DNA from: Thermococcus sp.
Lineage (GTDB): Archaea; Methanobacteriota_B; Thermococci; Thermococcales; Thermococcaceae
Direction: 5' to 3'
Length of the DNA: 50,601 nt
Assembly: GCF_027063845.1 (NCBI RefSeq)
Contig: NZ_JAMOQU010000007.1
Span: 1-50,601, forward strand
The position numbers and the translations under genes were made by a program. Numbering within the stretch: the first letter of the stretch is position 1; the number at the start of each line of letters is the position of its first letter. This document shows, piece by piece, positions 24,665 to 36,246 of the stretch. Below the pieces are notes generated by a model. That model was given only the letters and a program-made list of their open reading frames with translations. It had not been told where the DNA came from and searched no databases.

Positions 24665-25377
24665 TCTTTCACCCCCTCTTTTAGCATGTTGTCGATGATT
24701 CCACTGAGCTCGGTGCCAACCTTGAGACCTATCAGGATGTATATTATCGGGATGAATCCGCCACTGAAGAGCCTGCCGATGTTGTCGTGTCCCCAGCCCC
24801 AGGTCTGCCATATCCAGTCGAAGAGGAAGTAACCGCCTATCGCGAGGCCAATGAGACCGACGATGACGTAGCCCATCCCAACGAGTCCCTCGGTCTTCTC
24901 AAAGGCCTTGTGGGGAATCTCGTACATAGTGAATGCCATGTAGAGCAGCAGGAAGGCCGTAGCTATGGTCGCTCCTCCCGGGAAACCTCCACCTGGGGTG
25001 AGGTGTCCGTGGATGAAGATGTAGGCGCCGAAGAGCATCACGAAGGGCACGAGAAGCCTGGTTCCTGTTGTGAGAACTATTGAGCCCTCTGTCTTCGCGG
25101 TTCTCCTCTTCTTCCTCTCCCAGAGAAGCGCTCCAACACCTGTGGAGGCTATGAAGAGGACTGTGACCTCACCGAGGGTATCAAAACCACGGTAGTTGAC
25201 GACAATGGCAGTTACCGCGTTGACGGCTCCCGTCTGTTCCTTGACGTGGTCGAGGTAGTAATGGCCGACGAGCATCTTGTCCTGGCCAAAGGGTACTCCA
25301 GCGAGCCCCTGGGCGAGCCAGTACCCGATGATAAGCAGGGTAATTATCGCGAGACTCCTCTTCAGTACGCTCACCAT
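24661..25377 (-). CDS. mbsF: MBS complex subunit F, fused MbhE/MbhF-like (MrpB-type)
   Basis: About 238 residues. The first 90 residues hold a helix, a soluble loop and a second helix around NAVTAIVVNYRGFDTLGEVTVLFIA, which corresponds to the MrpA C-terminal/MbhE segment. The rest is MrpB-like, with FGAYIFIHGHLTPGGGFPGGATIATAF. One gene thus covers what are separate E and F genes in the hydrogenase operon, as in other MBS/MBX clusters. The ATG at 25377 has GGTGG about 7 bases upstream; the in-frame GTG 25389 is too close to it. It overlaps the end of mbsD by 7 bases. Confidence 0.88.
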   Translation of the reverse strand: MVSVLKRSLAIITLLIIGYWLAQGLAGVPFGQDKMLVGHYYLDHVKEQTGAVNAVTAIVVNYRGFDTLGEVTVLFIASTGVGALLWERKKRRTAKTEGSIVLTTGTRLLVPFVMLFGAYIFIHGHLTPGGGFPGGATIATAFLLLYMAFTMYEIPHKAFEKTEGLVGMGYVIVGLIGLAIGGYFLFDWIWQTWGWGHDNIGRLFSGGFIPIIYILIGLKVGTELSGIIDNMLKEGVKE

Positions 25378-25655
25378 CTTATCCACCACCCTGGTCTCTC
25401 TTCTTCCTCTGTCTCAAAGCGCTGGGTTCTCTTTATGGCAAAGATTAGTATGGCACCGCTGAGCGCGGCCCCTATGGCCGCTTCGGTCATTGCAACGTCT
25501 GGCGCCTGAAGAATCAGGAACAGTATTGAGGCGAACAGACTGACAGCGGCCATTCCAACGGCGGCCGCTAGAAGGTCACGCCACTCGACGGCGAATACTG
25601 CCGAGAGAATCATGACACCGATGATGATATAGTCGATACAGGTTACGCAGTTCAT
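25371..25655 (-). CDS. mbsD: MBS complex subunit D, MbhD-like (MrpA fragment)
   Basis: A protein of 94 residues with three hydrophobic helices. The segment LFLILQAPDVAMTEAAIGAALSGAILIFAIKR is the DUF4040/MbhD signature, homologous to part of MrpA. It belongs to the ion-translocating arm. The ATG overlaps the mbsC stop (ATGA). The C-terminus ends in a short charged and Trp-rich tail. Confidence 0.92.
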   Translation of the reverse strand: MNCVTCIDYIIIGVMILSAVFAVEWRDLLAAAVGMAAVSLFASILFLILQAPDVAMTEAAIGAALSGAILIFAIKRTQRFETEEEERPGWWIRW

Positions 25656-26059
25656 TCGCTCACCCCCTCAGATGTCTCGGAGGTCTCACCCTCAGCCTCT
25701 TCAGCCTGCGCCTTGCTCGCAAGGTGTTCCCCATACTTGTCAACGACACTACCGTGCCAGAGAGGAATCCCGCGCTTGTATGCGGCCCTTATCAATGCGT
25801 GGGCGCTTATTGGGTTGGTGAGCAACAGGAATCCCGCGACCGCTACCGTCTGCACTATCCACGCTGGAGAATAGCCCTTCCCAATGGCCCAGATTCCAAC
25901 GCCCACTATGACGCCCAGCGAACCGAGGGTGGCGCTTTTGGTGGACGTCTGCATCCTGTTGTAAACGTCGGGCATCCTTATCAGGCCGAGGGCCGAGAGG
26001 AAGTAGAAGAACGTTCCTATGAAGACGAGGACTTCACCGATTATCGCGAGCGCGTTCAT
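25652..26059 (-). CDS. mbsC: MBS complex subunit C, MrpG-like
   Basis: A protein of 135 residues. The MrpG family pattern is plain: FIGTFFYFLSALGLIRMPDVYNRMQTSTKSATLGSLGVIVG, three helices and a cytoplasmic tail. The tail here is Glu-rich (EEAEGETSETSEGVSE). It is part of the Mrp-like A-B-C unit of the complex and overlaps mbsB by ATGA. Confidence 0.93.
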   Translation of the reverse strand: MNALAIIGEVLVFIGTFFYFLSALGLIRMPDVYNRMQTSTKSATLGSLGVIVGVGIWAIGKGYSPAWIVQTVAVAGFLLLTNPISAHALIRAAYKRGIPLWHGSVVDKYGEHLASKAQAEEAEGETSETSEGVSE

Positions 26060-26310
26060 AGGCCTCCCTCCAGGTAGCGGGCGAAGGCTATGACTCCACC
26101 GAAGGCAAGGAGCGCGTAAACAAAGGCGACGCTGATGTAAATCATCCTGCCGTAGTAGAGCGCGAAGAGCACCATCAGCCCGGTGGTTATGGTCGTCATG
26201 ATATCGACGGCAACGAGCCTGTCAACGGTCGTCGGTCCCCTGAAGACCCTGTAGGTGCTGAGGAGCGTTGCTATCGCAATCAGGGCGAGATAAATGTTAA
26301 CCTCTATCAT
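26056..26310 (-). CDS. mbsB: MBS complex subunit B, MrpF-like
   Basis: A protein of 84 residues with three helices, MrpF family: TYRVFRGPTTVDRLVAVDIMTT carries the conserved Pro and Asp, followed by MVLFALYYGRMIYISVAFVYALLAF. The ATG overlaps the mbsA stop. Confidence 0.93.
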   Translation of the reverse strand: MIEVNIYLALIAIATLLSTYRVFRGPTTVDRLVAVDIMTTITTGLMVLFALYYGRMIYISVAFVYALLAFGGVIAFARYLEGGL

Positions 26311-26840
26311 CCGAATATCACCCTCAAGTACTTTTCGAAGGGCCTCGTTATGGCCTCGGAGGCCTTTTCGACGTGCTCAGAATCGTCCTTGGCGTTAAGA
26401 ACCTCATCTGGAACCCAAATCCAGTGGATGAAGTAGTTATCTCCATCAACGTCGAGGGTTATCGTTCCGGGCGTGAGGGTTATTGAGTTCGCGAGCGAGA
26501 GCTTTCCGGTGTCGCTGTTGAGAACCGTCCTGCACTTGACGATTCCAGGCCTTATGGGCCTTGCCGGGTGAAGGACCCTGTAAGCCACGTCGAGGTTGGC
26601 CATTATCATGGCCCACAGGAAGTACGGTATGTAGGCTATCGCGTAGGCGACCCTCTTCGGATGAAGGTTTGCAAGTCCTGCTCTGGTGAAGACGTCGTGC
26701 GTCAGTGCCGCCACTATTAAAGCTATAACGGCCCCAGTTATCAACTCCTGACTGTCGAGGCTGGCCGTGACGACCAGCCACAGAATAAACAGCACGATAA
26801 AAGTGTAGACGAACTTGCTGGCGCGACTTGCTTCTTCCAT
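26307..26840 (-). CDS. mbsA: MBS complex subunit A, MrpE-like
   Basis: About 177 residues, the first gene of the 13-gene operon. It has two or three N-terminal helices followed by a soluble MrpE domain: RVLHPARPIRPGIVKC, LANSITLTPGTITLDVDGDNYFIHWI, the family signature. The ATG at 26840 follows GGAGGGTTGAGT; the in-frame GTG at 26861 is rejected. The promoter upstream holds a TATA box and two SurR-type sites. Confidence 0.93.
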   Translation of the reverse strand: MEEASRASKFVYTFIVLFILWLVVTASLDSQELITGAVIALIVAALTHDVFTRAGLANLHPKRVAYAIAYIPYFLWAMIMANLDVAYRVLHPARPIRPGIVKCRTVLNSDTGKLSLANSITLTPGTITLDVDGDNYFIHWIWVPDEVLNAKDDSEHVEKASEAITRPFEKYLRVIFG

Positions 26841-26883
26841 ACTCAACCCTCCAGGCGACACTCATTGGGAGTGACTATCGTTG

Positions 26884-26943
26884 GTTTTCAACCATAACTT
26901 ATAAACCTTACCTGAGAAGAAGAAAGGTTCAGAACTTTTGGTT
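26884..26943 (-). promoter_or_regulatory. mbs operon promoter with two SurR-type sites
   Basis: On the minus strand a TATA box (TTTATAAG, 26898-26905) implies transcription start near 26875. GTTTTCAAC (26884-26892) lies between TATA and start, where a bound regulator would block transcription. GTT-cag-AAC-ttttg-GTT (26927-26943) lies upstream and matches the extended GTTn3AACn5GTT SurR consensus. In P. furiosus SurR represses mbx in the absence of sulfur, and the downstream site fits that. Confidence 0.75.
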
Positions 26944-27060
26944 AAAATAGGGGTTTCTAATTTGTCCCATAGTCCGGAAAAGCGTCCACTAGAGTTCATT
27001 CTTCGAGAAGAGGTAACAAAATCTTTTTGCAAAATTGATGTAAAAAGCCAAAAAATTCGG

Positions 27061-27561
27061 TCAGTAGATGGATATCCTCTTGACGCCTTCGAGCTTCGAG
27101 AGCTCGTTAATGAGGTCGCCGGGTATGGGCTTCTCGGTTATGATGGTCAGCGTTGCCTCAGGGTAGAGCTCAGGGTCTTCCGCGACGACCTGAACGATGT
27201 TGATGTCGCGCTCCGCTATCTTCTGTGCAATCTTGGCGAGTATTCCTATTGCCCTCGGTTCGGGCTCAATCTCGATGACGCCGTAGCCAACGTGCCTGCC
27301 GACGTACTTCATATGGACCGTCGGCTCGAGGTTGGTGTATATCTCCTTGAGCTCCGGCACCTTGAGTATCATGGCAACGGTTTCCTTAACGACACGCCTG
27401 TCCACGTCGAGGGCCTTGGCTATCTTGGTATAGGGCACCTCGATGTCTCCAGCCTTTATCTTCATGTCCTCTGAGACCTTGAGGCCGTACTTGAGAAGCG
27501 TCTTGGCAATTTGTTTTCTGACGGGATACTCATCAAAGTAATGCTCAATCTTCCCCCACAT
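27061..27561 (-). CDS. ACT-domain amino-acid metabolism regulator
   Basis: A protein of 166 residues. The N-terminal half reads as a helix-turn-helix (VRKQIAKTLLKYGLKVSEDMKIKAG, then VPYTKIAKALDVDRRVVKETVAMI). The C-terminal half is an ACT domain: GVIEIEPEPRAIGILAKIAQKIAERDINIVQVVAEDPELYPEATLTIITEKPIPGDLINELSKLEGV (in part). It matches the archaeal family described as regulator of amino acid metabolism containing an ACT domain. The ligand is likely an amino acid; targets are unknown. GGGTGGTAGCTC precedes the ATG. It is divergent from the radical SAM gene. Confidence 0.85.
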   Translation of the reverse strand: MWGKIEHYFDEYPVRKQIAKTLLKYGLKVSEDMKIKAGDIEVPYTKIAKALDVDRRVVKETVAMILKVPELKEIYTNLEPTVHMKYVGRHVGYGVIEIEPEPRAIGILAKIAQKIAERDINIVQVVAEDPELYPEATLTIITEKPIPGDLINELSKLEGVKRISIY

Positions 27562-27717
27562 GAGCTACCACCCAGTTCAGTTCACCAGTAGACTCTTTAA
27601 TCCAATAGTATTAAAATGTTTCCATGCCCGCATGTCTTCAAGGGGGAATTTAAAAGTCTTCCGGACGGATGTTTTGTCCATCAACGGGTTTTTAAACGCA
27701 CCGTTAAACTCACGACC

Positions 27718-28977
27718 ATGATAGAGCTACGCCTCCCCCACGTGACATTTGAGGATTTGGGAGACACGATACGGCTAATCTGGCGTGAGACCCTTTACGC
27801 CGACCTTCCAAAGCGAGAGCTTGAACGGGTCATTCGAAAGAAGTACCGCGTCTCACCTCAAATCACGGCCCGAAACGGTGCGCTAATCATAAACACCGAC
27901 TACGAGAAAGTTGAAGGCTTCATAGCGCTCTACATCCAGAACAACCTTGGAGCGCTCCTCAGGAACCGCTACACGAAGAGGAAGGTCCTCTACATTCACG
28001 AGGCCATGGACGTTCCGCTCCTCGGCTATAACGCCTTCGGTTTAATAGACAGGGGGACAAACCTCATCCAGATAAGGGGCGTCAGCGGGTGCAACCTCAG
28101 CTGTATCTTCTGCTCCGTTGATGAGGGGCCGTACTCAAGGACGAGAAAGCTCGACTACGTCGTTGATATTGACTACCTGATGAAATGGTTTGACGAGGTC
28201 GCGAGGATAAAGGGGAAGGGTTTGGAGGCACACCTCGACGGTCAGGGTGAACCGCTCATCTACCCCTTCCGCGTCGAGCTCGTTCAGGCGTTGCGGGAGC
28301 ACCCGAACGTTTCGGTAATCTCCATGCAGAGCAACGGGACGCTTCTCAATGACAAGCTCGTTGAAGAGTTAGCAGAGGCGGGCCTCGATAGGGTGAACCT
28401 CTCCATTCACTCCCTCGACCCGGACAAGGCGAAGATGCTCATGGGGATGAAGAGCTACGACCTTGAGCACGTTCTGGAGATGGCGGAGGCGCTCGTGAAC
28501 GCCGGGATAGATGTCCTCATCGCCCCGGTCATAATCTTCGGAATCAACGATGACGAGGCGGAGGCCTTCATAGAGTTCGCGAGGAAAATCGGTGCCGGAA
28601 AACGCTGGCCGGCCCTTGGCTTCCAGAACTACATCCCCTACAAGTTCGGCAGAAATCCAGCTATAGCCAAGACGGTTCCATTCAAGGAGTTCTACGCCTG
28701 GCTGAGGAGACTTGAGGAGAAGACCGGAATGAGGCCCCTCGTCCTGAAGCCGAGCCACTTCGGTATGGAGAAGCGCGAGTTCATTCCCCTCGCCTTCCGG
28801 CCTGGGGAGGTCGTAAAGGCAGAAGTCGTTCTTCCCGGCAGGATTGAGGGTGAAATGCTCGCGAAGGCCAGGAACAGGCTCATCGAGGTCGTTGGGACGA
28901 AGGCGGAAGTCGGGGACAGAATCAAGGTGAGAATCGTGCGGACGAGGCACGGTATCTACATCGGGACCGAGGTTTGA
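27718..28977 (+). CDS. Radical SAM protein with C-terminal TRAM domain
   Basis: About 419 residues. An N-terminal domain of about 110 residues precedes the radical SAM core: C125-x3-C129-x2-C132 (GCNLSCIFCSVDEG), DGQGEPLIYP, VISMQSNGTLL and RVNLSIHSLD. The last 60 residues (VVLPGRIEGEMLAKARNRLIEVVGTK... then GDRIKVRIVRTRHGIYIGTEV) look like a TRAM RNA-binding domain. This matches an uncharacterised archaeal group (COG2100-like), so the substrate could be RNA. The ATG at 27718 is about 25 bases after TTTTTAAAC (27689-27697), giving a leaderless message; the open frame extends upstream through the promoter and is rejected there. Confidence 0.86.
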   Translation: MIELRLPHVTFEDLGDTIRLIWRETLYADLPKRELERVIRKKYRVSPQITARNGALIINTDYEKVEGFIALYIQNNLGALLRNRYTKRKVLYIHEAMDVPLLGYNAFGLIDRGTNLIQIRGVSGCNLSCIFCSVDEGPYSRTRKLDYVVDIDYLMKWFDEVARIKGKGLEAHLDGQGEPLIYPFRVELVQALREHPNVSVISMQSNGTLLNDKLVEELAEAGLDRVNLSIHSLDPDKAKMLMGMKSYDLEHVLEMAEALVNAGIDVLIAPVIIFGINDDEAEAFIEFARKIGAGKRWPALGFQNYIPYKFGRNPAIAKTVPFKEFYAWLRRLEEKTGMRPLVLKPSHFGMEKREFIPLAFRPGEVVKAEVVLPGRIEGEMLAKARNRLIEVVGTKAEVGDRIKVRIVRTRHGIYIGTEV

Positions 28978-29022
28978 GAAACTTTTTAAAGTAATTTTTC
29001 GAATCATTTCTAGGTGAGCTCC

Positions 29023-29697
29023 ATGAGACGCATCCTTTTAGTGTTGGGCATCGTGGTACTGATGGTTCTTTCCATCGTTGGGATTGCAGTTGCCAGCGAC
29101 TCATACGTGTTATCCAACCTTTCAGGGGCGTTCCAGAGGGACGGACTTACTATCGTGGAACACGACTACAACTGGACCTCAGCCCCGGAGAACCCTAACA
29201 TCGTATACGTAGCCGTATGGACTCCTAACCCGTACAGGGAATACATTGAGAATGCCCTCGTCAGGGTTGTTGAAAAGCACGGTCTCAAACCCGTCATTGT
29301 GGACGATGTCCAAAACTACGACCTCAAGGGAAGGCTCGTGCTCTTTTATGGTCCAGTCGTGGGGTGGGACAACAGGCTCCTTTACAGGGAGGTTTCAATC
29401 TCTGGAATCCTCTACTACTCCTACGCGGGCGATGCAAAGTCCGCCGTGGATGCAATAAACAGTGGCCTGGTCTTTTCAGAGACGGAGATTTCACGGTCTT
29501 CGGAGAAGTTCTGCGGGGCGGACATGAACCGACTTATGGAGCTCAGGATAGCCAACCAGACATGTGCCGTTGCCTACTGGCTGGGCCTAAAGGCAAAGGT
29601 TGGAAAGCTCAAGAGGGCAGACCCGTACGGAATGATTGCCGGCGAAATAGCCTCTCAGCTTGACCAGTTCCTGACGAGCGATTCAAATGAAGCTTGA
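29023..29697 (+). CDS. Secreted or anchored protein of unknown function
   Basis: About 224 residues with an N-terminal signal sequence (ILLVLGIVVLMVLSIVGIAVASDS, likely cleaved after ASA/VAS-type residues or kept as an anchor). The exported part is alpha/beta, with PNIVYVAVWTPNPYREYIENALVRVVEKHG and KGRLVLFYGPVVGWDNRL. Two Cys (KFCGADM and NQTCAVAYW) are well placed for a disulfide. The ATG at 29023 follows GGTGAGCTCC. A TATA-like ctttttaaag (28982-28991) lies upstream. It overlaps the end of wecB by 15 bases tail to tail. Family not recognised. Confidence 0.75.
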   Translation: MRRILLVLGIVVLMVLSIVGIAVASDSYVLSNLSGAFQRDGLTIVEHDYNWTSAPENPNIVYVAVWTPNPYREYIENALVRVVEKHGLKPVIVDDVQNYDLKGRLVLFYGPVVGWDNRLLYREVSISGILYYSYAGDAKSAVDAINSGLVFSETEISRSSEKFCGADMNRLMELRIANQTCAVAYWLGLKAKVGKLKRADPYGMIAGEIASQLDQFLTSDSNEA

Positions 29698-30816
29698 GCT
29701 CCTCACCCTCAGCTCTCCCCTTTCGTAAAGTTTCAGGAGGATTTCCGCTATCCTCTCGCCGGCCCTTCCGTCGCCGAAGGGGTTCGGAGCGTTCGCCATC
29801 CCTTCGTAGAACTCCCGGTCTTCCATCAGCCGTTTAAGATAGTCGAGGGCGCGTTCCTTTTCGAGGCCGACCAGCACGTTTCCGCCGGCCTCGACTGTCT
29901 CCGGCCTCTCGGTGTTGTAGCGAAGCGTGAGGCACGGCACGCCGAGGATTATGGCCTCCTCCTGTATCCCTCCCGAGTCCGTCATTATCGCGAAAGCGTT
30001 CTTTTCGAGCCTGAGGAAGTCGAGGTAGCCGAGCGGCTTGGTGACGGTCAGGTTCTCAATAGCCTCAACCCGTTCCAGGAGCCCGAATTCCTCGAGTCTC
30101 TTCCTCGTGCGCGGGTGCATTGGGTATATAGCTCTCATCGGCAGGCTTTCGAGGATTTGGACGAGCCTCTCAAGGTTCTCCCTGCTGTCGGTGTTCTCCG
30201 CGCGGTGGGCCGTTACGAGGATGTACTCCTTCGGTTTAAGGTTAAACCTCTCAAGGACGTCGCTCTTCTTCTCAGCCACCTCGGCGTTCTGTAAAACCGC
30301 ATCAACAATCGTGTTGCCGACGACGTAGACGTTCTCGGTTATCCCCTCGCGTTCGAGGTTTTTCCTCGCCTCCTCGGTCGGCGGAAAGAGAACCTCGCTC
30401 GCGTGGTCTGCAAGAATCCTGTTTATCTCCTCAGGCATCGTCCTGTCAAAGCTCCTCAAGCCGGCCTCGACGTGGGCAACGGGAATCTTCAGCTTGACGC
30501 TCGCCAAAGCTCCCGCAAGGACCGTGTTAGTGTCGCCCTGAACGAGCGTAACATCTGGCCTCTCGTCCATCAAAACTCTCTCTATTTTTATCATCGCCTT
30601 TCCGGTCTGCTCCGCCTGAGTTCCAGAGCCGACTTTGAGGTGGTAGTCTATCGGCGGAAGCTCAAGCTCTTCAAGGAAGACACTGCTCATCTCGTAGTCG
30701 TAGTGCTGGCCCGTGTGGATTAGAAGGGGCTCAACGCCCCTCTCAAGGAAGGCCCTTATAACGGGCGCGAGCTTTATTATCTCCGGCCTCGTTCCGAACA
30801 CAAAAGCTGGCTTCAA
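29683..30816 (-). CDS. wecB: UDP-N-acetylglucosamine 2-epimerase (non-hydrolysing)
   Basis: A protein of 377 residues that converts UDP-GlcNAc to UDP-ManNAc. Family motifs: FGTRPEIIKLAPVI at the N-terminus, HTGQHYDYEMS, VQGDTNTVLAGALA, HVEAGLRSFDRTMPEE with the catalytic acidic residues, TAHRAEN, TDSGGIQEEA and TERPETVEAGG. It overlaps wecC by ATGA, and the two enzymes act in sequence to make UDP-ManNAcA, a donor for archaeal glycans such as the N-glycan of surface proteins. Confidence 0.95.
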   Translation of the reverse strand: MKPAFVFGTRPEIIKLAPVIRAFLERGVEPLLIHTGQHYDYEMSSVFLEELELPPIDYHLKVGSGTQAEQTGKAMIKIERVLMDERPDVTLVQGDTNTVLAGALASVKLKIPVAHVEAGLRSFDRTMPEEINRILADHASEVLFPPTEEARKNLEREGITENVYVVGNTIVDAVLQNAEVAEKKSDVLERFNLKPKEYILVTAHRAENTDSRENLERLVQILESLPMRAIYPMHPRTRKRLEEFGLLERVEAIENLTVTKPLGYLDFLRLEKNAFAIMTDSGGIQEEAIILGVPCLTLRYNTERPETVEAGGNVLVGLEKERALDYLKRLMEDREFYEGMANAPNPFGDGRAGERIAEILLKLYERGELRVRSSSFI

Positions 30817-32084
30817 AACTCACCCCTCCCGATGCCCTTGAAGAGGAAGCCCCTCGGCGGGGTTTTTACAACGTGCCTGCCGTCGATGAGGATTCTCGTC
30901 CGCATGAGCTTCCCAAGGCTTTCCCAGTCGAGGGACTTGAAGGCAGTATGGTCGGTCGCTATTACAACCGCGTCCGCGTTTTCGACGGCCTCCTCAACGC
31001 TCCCGCTCGTGCCCGGGACGAAGGGGTCGTATGTTTTAACGGCCTTCACGTCATCCTCTATCTCCCCGATGAAAGCCAGCGCCGGCGAGTTCCTCGTGTC
31101 ATCGCTGTCGCCCTTGTAGGAGAGTCCGAGGACTGCAACAACGGCATCCCCGGGCGGAACGTTCAGCTCCTTAAGCGCCGAGAAGAGCAAATCCTTCGTG
31201 AGGAGGGGCATGGAGTCGTTTATCTCCCTCGCGAGCTTTATGAGCCCGAAGTCCTCTTTGGCCGGCCAGAGGAGGAGGTGCGGGTCCTTCGGGAGGCAGT
31301 GACCGCCGACCCCTATCCCAGGGGTGTGGATTCTAACCCTCGGGTGCGTGTTGGCGAGCTCTATGGCCTCGAAGACGTCTATCCCGTACTGGTGAGCGAG
31401 AAAGGCGAACTCGTTCGCCAAAGCTATGTTCACGTCCCTGAAGGTGTTCTCCATCAGCTTGACTACCTCACTGACGGTCGAGTTTGTCTTGAACGTCTGC
31501 CCCTTGACGAAGGAGCGGTAGAGCTTTTCCGCCATCTCTGCGCTCTCGGGCGTTATTCCGCCGAAGATGCGGGAGTTGTAGACGAGCTCCTTAAAAATCC
31601 TGCCAGGCATTACCCTCTCCGGCGCGTGGACCATGTAGAAGTCCTTTCCTGCCCTGAAACCCGTCAGCTCCTCGATGAGCTTCGCCATCCTAATGGTTGT
31701 CAGGGGCGGAACGGTGCTTTCTATGACCACCAGCGAGCCCCTTTTCATGGCCTTTGCAACGGTCTTAACGGCGCTCTCAAGGTAGCTGAGGTTCGGCGTT
31801 TTGTCCTCCCTCAGGGGGGTTTGAACGCAGATTATGTAGGCGTCTTTCTCCTTTATCTCCTTGGGATTAGACGTTGCCCTGAGGTTGCCACTTTCAACGG
31901 CCTTTCTGAGTAGCTCGTCTATCTCGGGCTCGACGATATGGGCTTTCCCCGAGTTTATCTTCTCTACCACTTCTTCCCTTATTTCATAACCTGTGACCTT
32001 AAAACCGGCGTTCGCGAACATTATCGCCGTTGGGAGACCTATGTAGCCGAGGCCTATGACTGCTATCTCCTTTATCTCCTCCAT
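30813..32084 (-). CDS. wecC: UDP-N-acetyl-D-mannosamine dehydrogenase
   Basis: About 423 residues of the UDP-glucose/UDP-ManNAc dehydrogenase family, oxidising UDP-ManNAc to the uronate. Seen: the NAD-binding GLGYIGLPTAIMFANAG, TPLREDKTPNLSYLESA, VIESTVPPLTT, HAPERVMPG, the active-site Cys in IGVGGHCLPKDP, and LGLSYKGDSDDTRNSPAL. The ATG at 32084 follows GGTGGAAGTG; the open frame extends 38 codons further without support. It is followed by wecB with overlapping codons, so the pair is one operon. A TATA-like cttttatc (about 32114-32121, minus strand) fits a start near 32092. Confidence 0.95.
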   Translation of the reverse strand: MEEIKEIAVIGLGYIGLPTAIMFANAGFKVTGYEIREEVVEKINSGKAHIVEPEIDELLRKAVESGNLRATSNPKEIKEKDAYIICVQTPLREDKTPNLSYLESAVKTVAKAMKRGSLVVIESTVPPLTTIRMAKLIEELTGFRAGKDFYMVHAPERVMPGRIFKELVYNSRIFGGITPESAEMAEKLYRSFVKGQTFKTNSTVSEVVKLMENTFRDVNIALANEFAFLAHQYGIDVFEAIELANTHPRVRIHTPGIGVGGHCLPKDPHLLLWPAKEDFGLIKLAREINDSMPLLTKDLLFSALKELNVPPGDAVVAVLGLSYKGDSDDTRNSPALAFIGEIEDDVKAVKTYDPFVPGTSGSVEEAVENADAVVIATDHTAFKSLDWESLGKLMRTRILIDGRHVVKTPPRGFLFKGIGRGEF

Positions 32085-32377
32085 CACTTCCACCGGAGCG
32101 GGTTGGAACGGCCAGATAAAAGCCTTTTTGAGGTAACGATTTTGAAAGCGTTGGAACCGTTTTGGTGCGCTTATCAAGAACTTCCTTCGCCTGGACACTC
32201 TTGTTCACTTAGCCCGGTAGTAGTGGCCCGACGAAAACCTACATCATGGAAAGAAAGCGTTAGAAAGCGTTTTTCATTGAAAGGGGCCGTCTGAAACGTC
32301 CGAAAAAACGCTTCTGCAACCGTTTTTTGGAAAGCCTTATATTGGACAAAGCCGTTCACTCATCGGTGGGTGGTAGA
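32085..32377. promoter_or_regulatory. Divergent wecC/DUF354 intergenic region with repeated AAAGCGTT motifs
   Basis: This 293-base stretch holds no gene. It has a TATA-like box for each side (cttttatc near 32114-32121 on the minus strand, ccttatattg at 32335-32344 on the plus). Repeated short elements lie between: GAAAGCGTT near 32144 and 32251, AGAAAGCGTTTTT near 32261, and AACCGTTTT-like copies near 32155 and 32317. The repeats could be regulator sites. Confidence 0.4.
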
Positions 32378-33424
32378 ATGAAGGTGTGGATTGATATCAC
32401 GAACGCGCCTCACGTTCACTTTTTCAAGGGTCTCATCAGGGAACTGGAGAAGACTGGCCACGAGGTTCTAATCACGACGAGGGAGTTCGACGGTCTTACC
32501 GGAATCCTCGACATGTTCGGTTTCGACTACTACGTGGTTGGAAAGCACGGGGGTTCCACCCTCGAGGGCAAGCTCATCGCGAGCGCCGAGAGGGTTTACA
32601 AGCTCAGCCGGCTGGTAATCGAGGAAAAGCCGGATTTGGCGGTTTACAAGCACTCAGTCGAGGCACCGCGCGTTGCCTTCGGCCTCGGGATTCCGAGCAT
32701 CGGCTTCGTTGATAACGAGACCGCCATAGCCCAAAACAAGCTCATACTCCCATTCACGAAGCTCCTCCTCTTCCCGAAGGCGATAGACGCCTACGAGCTC
32801 CTCAAGTGCGGCGCCGACCCCAACGGCATGAAGCCCGTAAACGGCTTCTCGGAACTGGCGCATCTCTACGGCTTCAGGCCCGACAGAAAGGTCCCCAGGG
32901 AGCTTGGGTTGAAGAGGAACGGCTACATAGTGATGCGCACCGAGCCGGTTAAGGCCAACTACTTCAACGGGCCCGAGAGGAGCGTCCTCGAGGACGTTAT
33001 CCCCCTCCTACCCGAGATGCCCATCGTGCTCTTCCCGAGGACGGAGGAGCAGAGGAGGCGCTTTGAGCGCTTTGACAATGTGATAATGCCTGAGAAGCCC
33101 GTTGACAGCCTCAGCCTGCTCTACTACGCGAGGCTCATGATAGGTGCCGGTGGGACTATGAACAGGGAGGCGATAGCCCTCGGAACGCCGACAATCTCGA
33201 CCTACCCCGGAAGGCTCCTCGCGGTCACGAGGTGGCTCGTCGAGCTCGGTGTCAAGTTCCACTCAACTGACCCAACGGAGGTTGCCGAGGTCGCGGAAAG
33301 GATGATAGAGGCCAACGGAAGTTACAGGAACTACATAAGGAGCGTTGTCGCGGGCCTTGAGAACCCGATGGACGCGATACTGAGGGAAATAGAAACCTAC
33401 GAGGAGAGCGGGACCTTCGAGGTC

Positions 33425-36246
<2,822 letters not shown>

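Noticed and set aside
17038..26840. Reading the cluster as the H2-evolving membrane-bound hydrogenase (MBH)
   Set aside because: Two H-type antiporter subunits, fused E/F subunit, M before J-K-L, and CxxE/CxxD in the large subunit fit the sulfane sulfur reductase instead.
30873..31913. Long plus-strand open frame inside wecC
   Set aside because: Mirror frame of a well-conserved enzyme gene; no promoter, binding site or domain.
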